DNA of 64,000 bases from assembly GCF_028502605.1 (NCBI RefSeq), contig NC_079233.1:1550001-1614000 (forward strand), read 5' to 3'. The notes under the pieces were generated by a model. That model saw nothing but the letters and a program-made list of their open reading frames with translations. It ran no database searches and was not told the origin of the DNA. Below, one piece after another: positions 58,037 through 64,000 of this stretch (positions are counted from its first letter, which is position 1; each line of letters opens with the position of its first letter). The translations under genes and the position numbers were made by a program. Source of the stretch: Trichoderma breve (Eukaryota; Ascomycota; Sordariomycetes; Hypocreales; Hypocreaceae).

Positions 58037-61000
58037 ATGGCTTCTCGACCACGACGCGTCGCCCAGAGGCGCGCTATTGTCGAGTCCGACGACGAGGATG
58101 AAATCTCCATGGCATCCAACACCAGTCGCCAAATCAAGGAAGAGTCACCATTTGAAGAAGAAAAGCCGGCCGTCAAGCGAAGTAGGACTAAGCGCGGATC
58201 GGTGCCGCCTGCGGCTGCTTCTGCTCAACCACCCGCTGCCGTTCGAGTTCGTGGACGCCTAAAGAAAGCTCCCACTCCGGCTGCGTCTGAGACGGCTGAT
58301 AGCAACGACATACTTGGAGAAGATGAGATTTCTCAGGCGGACGTCACATCGACTTCGACGAGGATCCGTGGCCGACCTAGGAAGATTCCGGCTGCAGCCT
58401 CTGTTGAGTCCAGTCGGCTTGGTTCAGTGGACGTATCTCACCTAGACACCACCCTTTCTACAGGCCGTGTGACGCCGGCAAAGCGGAGGAGCATGGCATC
58501 ACGAAGCTCCATGTCCAGCAACGCATCAGTCGACGATCCTCCGACCCCAAGACCTAGGAATAAGAAAAGGTCGACGATCGTGCCAGATGATCAACCATCA
58601 GGAGGAGAAGAACGGGCTACACCAAAACCGCGAGCTGCCCCGAGATCAAGAGCCAGCACAAAATTCCGAAGCACACCGGCGCCGCAGGAGACGCCAGCCG
58701 CGACTCCCTTACCGCCGACATCGCTTGATACACCAGCAACGCAGCTTCGACAGTCCCCTCCGCCAGCAGCGCAGAGGCAAGATTCGCCTTTGGCAGACAC
58801 TGCACCGCAGTTGCGAGAGTCCACTCCTACCGCACCTCAGAAGCAGGATTCGCCTTTGGCAGACATTACATCAAATATCAATGCGGCCAATCTGCTACCG
58901 CCGCCATCAGCTGTCAAGCCCAACAAGCCGTCAGAGTCCCCCACGAAGTCGTCGATGGAACCCATTATGGACAAGCCGTTGGATATCGTCCTCAAGTCGC
59001 GAACAATGACGATTCCCGTTGTTGAGGACACAACACCAAAGCCTCGCATTGTCATCACGCATTTGATTCTCAACAATTTCAAGAGTTATGCTGGCCGGCA
59101 GGATGTAGGACCATTTCACGCGTCGTTCTCATCGGTCGTTGGGCCTAACGGCTCTGGAAAATCCAACGTCATCGACTCACTCCTTTTCGTGTTTGGTTTC
59201 CGAGCTAGCAAGATGCGACAAGGCAAGATTTCGGCTTTGATTCATAACTCTGCGCAGTATCCCAACCTCGAGTTCTGTGAGGTTGCTGTTCACTTCCAAG
59301 AGGTTCTAGACCAGCCTGGCGGTGGCCACGTTGTTATCCCAGACTCAGAGCTCATCATCTCCCGCAAGGCCTTCCGCAACAACTCTAGCAAATACTTCAT
59401 CAACAACAAAGCGTCAGACTTTACAACCGTCACTACACTGCTGCGAGATCGTGGTGTAGACCTTGACCACAAGCGTTTTCTAATCCTCCAGGGAGAAGTT
59501 GAGTCGATTGCTCAGATGAAACCTAAAGCTGCAAACGAGCATGAAGACGGATTGCTAGAATATCTTGAAGACATTATCGGAACCTCCAAATATAAAACAC
59601 CGATAGAAGAGTCCGCCGCTGAGGTTGAAACACTCAACGAGGTTTGCGTAGAAAAAAATTCCCGTGTTCAGCATGTCGAGAAAGAGAAGAACAGTCTGGA
59701 AGAGAAGAAAGACAAGGCACTTGCATTTATCCGAGATGAGAATGAGCTCGCTATGAAGCAGTCCGCTTTGTATCAACTCTATATCCACGAATGCAACGAC
59801 AACATGGCGGTCACGGAGGAGGCGATCAATCAGATGCAGGCCGAGCTTGATGTTGAACTGGAGAAACACGAAGGGAGCCAACAGCTTATCAAGGAACTCG
59901 AAGGCAAATACGAAATGGGCAAGAGGGAGTTTGAGATTCAAGAGAAGCAAACTCAGGTCTTGTCAAAAGAATTGGCAAAATTCGAGCAAGAACGTGTCAA
60001 GTTTGACGAGAAAAAGAAATTCTTGGAAGACAAGAGAAAGAAGCTCGAGAAAACCATTCGAAACGCCGAAAGGAATGCGGCCGAAGCTGATGAGACAATT
60101 GAGCAATGCGGCGCCGATATCGAAACTCGATCACAAGAGATTACGGCGATGGAGACGATGGCAAAGGAAGAGGAAGCCGAACTTACCAACATTCGAGAGA
60201 GCATGAAGGGAAAGACAAAAGTCTTTTCGGACCAAATTGCAGTCAAACAAAAGTCTCTCGAGCCGTGGATTGAGAAGATCAATCAGAAGCAATCTTCCAT
60301 TGCTGTTGCTGAAAGCGAGATGAACATTCTCAAAGAAAAAGCAAATGCTGGTGCCGTTGCCCTGCAGGAGCTCGAGGCCAAGATATCGTCCATCGAAGAA
60401 GGCAAGGTCGCCAAGCAGAAAGAGCTCAAGGCCTGCCAGACTGAAAAGGCAAAATTGACAAAGGAGGCCGAGAAGATGAAGTCTGAACTTGATATTCTCG
60501 CAGAACAAGAGCCAAAGATAAGGGCTAAGATCTCCAGCGCGCGCCAAAAGGCAGACGAGGCTCGCTCAAGTTTGGCCAATACCCAGACAAGGGGCAACGT
60601 CTTATCTGCCCTAATGAGGATGAAAGAATCAGGTCGTATTGATGGATTCCACGGTCGTCTGGGCAATCTCGGTACCATTGACAAGAAATACGATGTTGCC
60701 GTTTCCACCGCGTGTCCTTCACTGGATAACTTTGTCACTGAAACAGTCGAGGCCGGCCAGCAGTGCATCGAGCACCTACGCAAGAATAAGCTCGGCCGTG
60801 GCAACTTTATCTGTCTAGACAAACTGCGCCAGCGAGACTTATCACCGATTCAAACACCGGAAAATGCACCGCGATTGTTTGATCTCATCACAGCGAAGGC
60901 AGACAAATTCCTACCGGCTTTCTATCACGCTATGCAAGATACGCTCGTTGCCAATGATCTCGCGCAGGCAAATCGCATCGCTTATGGTGCCAGGAGATGG

Positions 61001-62986
61001 CGAGTTGTGACGCTGGATGGTGAATTAATTGACAAGTCCGGTACGATGTCTGGAGGTGGCACAACTGTAAAGAGGGGCCTGATGTCTTCCAAACTTGTTG
61101 CCGATACTACAAAGGAGCAAGTCGCCAAGCTCGAAGAGGATCGTGACCAATGGGAAGCCAAGTTTCAAGAGTTCCAAGAGTATCAGCGAGAGTGCGAGAA
61201 TACACTGAAAGAGATCAACCGCAAGATCCCACAGTTGGACACCAAAATGCAAAAGCTTGGGTTAGAAATGGAGAGCGCCACGCGAAACTTGGCTGATATT
61301 GAGCGACGCATCAAGGAAGTCGGCAAGGAGTACCAACCATCTACCGAAGACACCAAGCGTATTTCAACACTGCAAAAGGAAGTAGCCAAGCTTAACGCGG
61401 AAGTGGACAAGCTCCGTGGCGAGACATCCAGCCTCGAAGAAGAAATCAAAGCTCTTCAGAACAAGATCATGGAGCTCGGTGGAGAGAGATTGCGAGCTCA
61501 ACGAGCCAAGGTCGATTCTATCAAGGAAGAGATTGCGTCTCACCACGAGGAAGTGTCCAAGGCTGAAGTTCAGAAAGCCAAGGCTGAGAAGCAAAAGATC
61601 AAGCTTGAAAAGGACTACGCAAAAGCAACTAAAGAGCGAGATGCGGCAGTGCATGACCTCCAACAGCTCCAGGACGGCCTTGACAATCAAGGAGAGAAGG
61701 CTGAAGAGCTGAAAGCTCGCGTCGAAGAAGCCGAGGAAGGCCTGGCGTCGAAGAAGAAAGATCTGAAAAAGCTCAAGGGGGAGTTAGACGAGAAGATTGC
61801 GGAGCTAAACGAGAGCCGTGCAGTGGAGATTGAGATGCGGAACAAGCTTGAGGAGAACCACAAGGTGCTGACTGATAACCAAAAACGACTTCGATACTGG
61901 GAGGACAAGCTATCCAAGCTTACACTTCAGGATATCGATGATCTCATCGGCGGCTCGGGTTCCAGAGTCATCAAGACTGAAGAAGCAGAGGCGCCTGAGA
62001 TGCCTGATGCTCCGGCAAATGGCGATGAGGATGGCGATGTTGAGATGACTGACGATGATGTTGAAATGTCCGATGTTGAAATCGACGACGCCGCCTCTGA
62101 CAAAACTGAACATGCCCCAAGCGCGCCCGCTCGCCAACCTGGCCAACTCCCAAGGTATACACCGGACGAATTGGCCGGTATGAGCAAGGAGACTCTGAAG
62201 GGCGAAATCGCGGCCCTGGAGGAGAAGACGCAGAATGTCAATGTCGACCTTGGCGTATTGGCTGAATACCGTCGTCGTGTAGAAGAGCATGTATCTCGTG
62301 CATCTGATTTGCAGACGGCAATTGAGCAGCGCGATGCCGCCAAGAAGAGGTGTGACGATTTGCGTCGCTTGCGACTTGAAGGGTTCATGGAGGGCTTCAG
62401 CGCCATTTCCTTACGTCTCAAGGAAATGTACCAAATGATCACCATGGGAGGTAACGCAGAACTCGAGCTGGTCGACAGCTTGGATCCGTTCAGCGAAGGA
62501 ATCCTCTTCAGTGTGATGCCGCCAAAGAAGAGTTGGAAGAATATCGGCAACCTTTCGGGTGGCGAGAAGACCCTCAGTAGTCTTGCATTGGTGTTTGCTT
62601 TGCATCACTACAAACCGACGCCGCTATATGTCATGGACGAGATTGATGCTGCTTTGGACTTCCGAAACGTAAGTATGGCTCTGCAGCCATTTCCAAGCCC
62701 CTTTCTCGTACTTGGTGACGATAAGACCCTTCTTGCTAACACACGCTACCAGGTCTCGATCGTGGCGAACTACATCAAGGAGCGCACAAAGAACGCACAG
62801 TTCATCGTTATCTCGCTACGAAACAACATGTTTGAGCTTGCAGCGCGACTCGTCGGCGTGTACAAGGTCAACCATATGACAAAGAGCGTAACAATAGAGA
62901 ACAAAGACTTCATCGACAGGCCTCTGACGCTGCAGCAACAGCAGAGGACACTTGGCGGGAACACAGCCACGGTGACGATAAGGTAG
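58037..62986 (+). CDS. SMC4: Condensin subunit SMC4
   Basis: Exons 58037-62668 and 62753-62986 give 1621 aa; the intron of 84 nt (GTAAGT, GCTAAC, CAG) has no stop in frame. The first 330 residues are a Ser/Pro/Arg-rich tail with acidic patches. Then come LILNNFKSYAGRQDVGPF, Walker A GPNGSGKSN at about 369, a coiled coil, the hinge (about 860-1010, GFHGRLGNLGTIDKKYDVAVSTACP), a second coiled coil interrupted by an acidic stretch (about 1320-1360), the ABC signature LSGGEKTLSS at about 1506, and Walker B PLYVMDEIDAALD at about 1530. ISALIHNSAQYPNL and the KSYAG/CEVAVHFQE segments are SMC4-specific. It pairs with SMC2 to compact chromosomes. The start was set at the ATG in good context (ATCATGG). 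Confidence 0.96.
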   Translation: MASRPRRVAQRRAIVESDDEDEISMASNTSRQIKEESPFEEEKPAVKRSRTKRGSVPPAAASAQPPAAVRVRGRLKKAPTPAASETADSNDILGEDEISQADVTSTSTRIRGRPRKIPAAASVESSRLGSVDVSHLDTTLSTGRVTPAKRRSMASRSSMSSNASVDDPPTPRPRNKKRSTIVPDDQPSGGEERATPKPRAAPRSRASTKFRSTPAPQETPAATPLPPTSLDTPATQLRQSPPPAAQRQDSPLADTAPQLRESTPTAPQKQDSPLADITSNINAANLLPPPSAVKPNKPSESPTKSSMEPIMDKPLDIVLKSRTMTIPVVEDTTPKPRIVITHLILNNFKSYAGRQDVGPFHASFSSVVGPNGSGKSNVIDSLLFVFGFRASKMRQGKISALIHNSAQYPNLEFCEVAVHFQEVLDQPGGGHVVIPDSELIISRKAFRNNSSKYFINNKASDFTTVTTLLRDRGVDLDHKRFLILQGEVESIAQMKPKAANEHEDGLLEYLEDIIGTSKYKTPIEESAAEVETLNEVCVEKNSRVQHVEKEKNSLEEKKDKALAFIRDENELAMKQSALYQLYIHECNDNMAVTEEAINQMQAELDVELEKHEGSQQLIKELEGKYEMGKREFEIQEKQTQVLSKELAKFEQERVKFDEKKKFLEDKRKKLEKTIRNAERNAAEADETIEQCGADIETRSQEITAMETMAKEEEAELTNIRESMKGKTKVFSDQIAVKQKSLEPWIEKINQKQSSIAVAESEMNILKEKANAGAVALQELEAKISSIEEGKVAKQKELKACQTEKAKLTKEAEKMKSELDILAEQEPKIRAKISSARQKADEARSSLANTQTRGNVLSALMRMKESGRIDGFHGRLGNLGTIDKKYDVAVSTACPSLDNFVTETVEAGQQCIEHLRKNKLGRGNFICLDKLRQRDLSPIQTPENAPRLFDLITAKADKFLPAFYHAMQDTLVANDLAQANRIAYGARRWRVVTLDGELIDKSGTMSGGGTTVKRGLMSSKLVADTTKEQVAKLEEDRDQWEAKFQEFQEYQRECENTLKEINRKIPQLDTKMQKLGLEMESATRNLADIERRIKEVGKEYQPSTEDTKRISTLQKEVAKLNAEVDKLRGETSSLEEEIKALQNKIMELGGERLRAQRAKVDSIKEEIASHHEEVSKAEVQKAKAEKQKIKLEKDYAKATKERDAAVHDLQQLQDGLDNQGEKAEELKARVEEAEEGLASKKKDLKKLKGELDEKIAELNESRAVEIEMRNKLEENHKVLTDNQKRLRYWEDKLSKLTLQDIDDLIGGSGSRVIKTEEAEAPEMPDAPANGDEDGDVEMTDDDVEMSDVEIDDAASDKTEHAPSAPARQPGQLPRYTPDELAGMSKETLKGEIAALEEKTQNVNVDLGVLAEYRRRVEEHVSRASDLQTAIEQRDAAKKRCDDLRRLRLEGFMEGFSAISLRLKEMYQMITMGGNAELELVDSLDPFSEGILFSVMPPKKSWKNIGNLSGGEKTLSSLALVFALHHYKPTPLYVMDEIDAALDFRNVSMALQPFPSPFLVLGDDKTLLANTRYQVSIVANYIKERTKNAQFIVISLRNNMFELAARLVGVYKVNHMTKSVTIENKDFIDRPLTLQQQQRTLGGNTATVTIR

Positions 62987-64000
62987 GACTGCTAAGTTGT
63001 CCTTTCAAAATTATGAGCCGGGCGACTACATATTGTTTAAGAATGCGATGGCTGATTTATTACAATAGTTCATAATGTGTCCATGACATACAAACATATA
63101 CGGGAAGAAAGGGTAGGCAGGCATTGAAGGAGTATATGGCGGCTGGCTTTTTGGAACTCTGACGGATGTCGAGTTGAAAATAACGGGATGCATTTTCTCT
63201 CTCTTTATGATTATTCATGAACAATATTCAGCTGAGTCCTAGAAATGTGAGATGTGAAAGCCGTGTTCATGTTCCTCTGCTCCCACATCACGAAGCACCC
63301 CCTATTTCCCCTTACCACTATTGGCTTCGAAGATATCGTTGTCAAAAGAGAGGGAACCCATGGTGGCAACAACTTAGACTCTGGTCTCTGGAAGCGAAAG
63401 CACTCGCCTCTCGCGCTCGCACCAAGCGCACTCGCTTCTCTCGAGTAGCTTCTCCCCAAGCTCCTCCACCAACCCCAGATTGGGCAATGCGAGAAATGTC
63501 TTGAACTGCAGCCCTTTTGGAGGTGTGCACATTGTGCCACGTGCCATCGTTCGCACAGCAGCGCCCCTTTAGGGGAGAGAGGGGGAAGTGCCGGATCTCG
63601 CGATCGCCATTGCATGAGACAAGATGTTGATGGGTCTTGGCTTCTGGGTGATGTTGCACGGATGAGATCTTGTGTGACGAGGAGGGGAGATGGTGGAGGG
63701 GGGAGTTTCGAAGCGTGTGAAGGATTGTGGCTGAAGTCCTTAATTTGGACATGTCTGGATTGTGTCAAGGTGGTGATGGACTCGACGTTCAGCTTGGAAA
63801 GTAAGGCCGAGAGGGGACCTGAATAAGGGGCTGGAAGCACATCTAGTTATGCCGAGACATGAGCAATGCCAGCTGTGTCTCGGTGAGCTGCCTGATCTAG
63901 GCTCTACTGAGGCTCGGGACGGGTTGGTTTATATGGTTAGATTCAACGCCAAGTTTGAAAGTCCTGCCTGTTCCTCGATCCTTGTCAGGGGCAGCTGAGT
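62987..64000. other. 3' flank of SMC4 and further non-coding sequence
   Basis: About 1 kb to the window end. A 209-codon minus-strand frame (63211-63840) shows no domain, signal peptide or codon bias and is overlapped by frames on both strands, so it is not called. Confidence 0.4.

Noticed and set aside
63211..63840. 209-codon minus-strand frame
   Set aside because: No domain, no signal peptide, overlapped by other frames of similar size.
1..64000. tRNA genes, CRISPR arrays, transposons, secondary-metabolite backbone genes
   Set aside because: I looked for T-loop (GTTCRANTC) sequences, direct-repeat arrays, transposase or reverse-transcriptase motifs and PKS/NRPS motifs and saw none; a covariance or profile search could still find divergent copies.

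Overview
The window comes from a filamentous ascomycete, most likely a Sordariomycete and probably Hypocreales. Genes carry several short introns (50-170 nt, GTANGT donors, GCTAAC branch sites). Gene content is typical of the group: a fungal-specific transcription factor, a VIVID/ENVOY-type LOV photoreceptor, an ergot-type Methyltransf_33 enzyme and an amadoriase. I rebuilt exon-intron structures by hand. Reading frames close across all junctions except one splice donor in the DNA glycosylase gene.

Layout. 1-33 kb is gene-poor. It holds an NmrA-like Rossmann protein cut by the window edge, an amadoriase-type FAD oxidase, a C2H2 zinc-finger protein, a Fungal_trans_2 regulator without a visible DNA-binding cluster, and a stand-alone histidine-methyltransferase-fold enzyme. 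These are separated by 3-9 kb stretches in which I find no convincing gene. 33-49 kb is dense housekeeping: methylthioadenosine phosphorylase, an ataxin-10/Ctr86 protein with a histidine-rich insert of about 120 residues, DHBP synthase (RIB3), COQ3, the SUMO ligase NSE2, the LOV photoreceptor and an Fpg-type DNA glycosylase. 52-63 kb holds a single-pass membrane protein, an EBP-type sterol isomerase, an ELYS nucleoporin-domain protein and condensin SMC4.

The most notable element lies at about 49.4-50.8 kb, where no protein gene is apparent. Six consecutive introns of 182-198 nt each contain one C/D-box snoRNA at nearly the same place (about 40-48 nt from donor to box C, about 46-57 nt from box D to the branch site). 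One carries a 12-nt guide matching 18S rRNA at the yeast Am28 site (snR74/U27 type). Another resembles the Um578 guide (snR77 type) with a one-base bulge. This is a non-coding snoRNA host gene, divergent from the DNA glycosylase.

The genes do not form one pathway. SMC4, NSE2 and the glycosylase concern chromosome maintenance. The snoRNA host concerns ribosome biogenesis. COQ3, RIB3 and MTAP are cofactor or salvage enzymes. No metabolite cluster, transposon, tRNA or CRISPR array was recognised.
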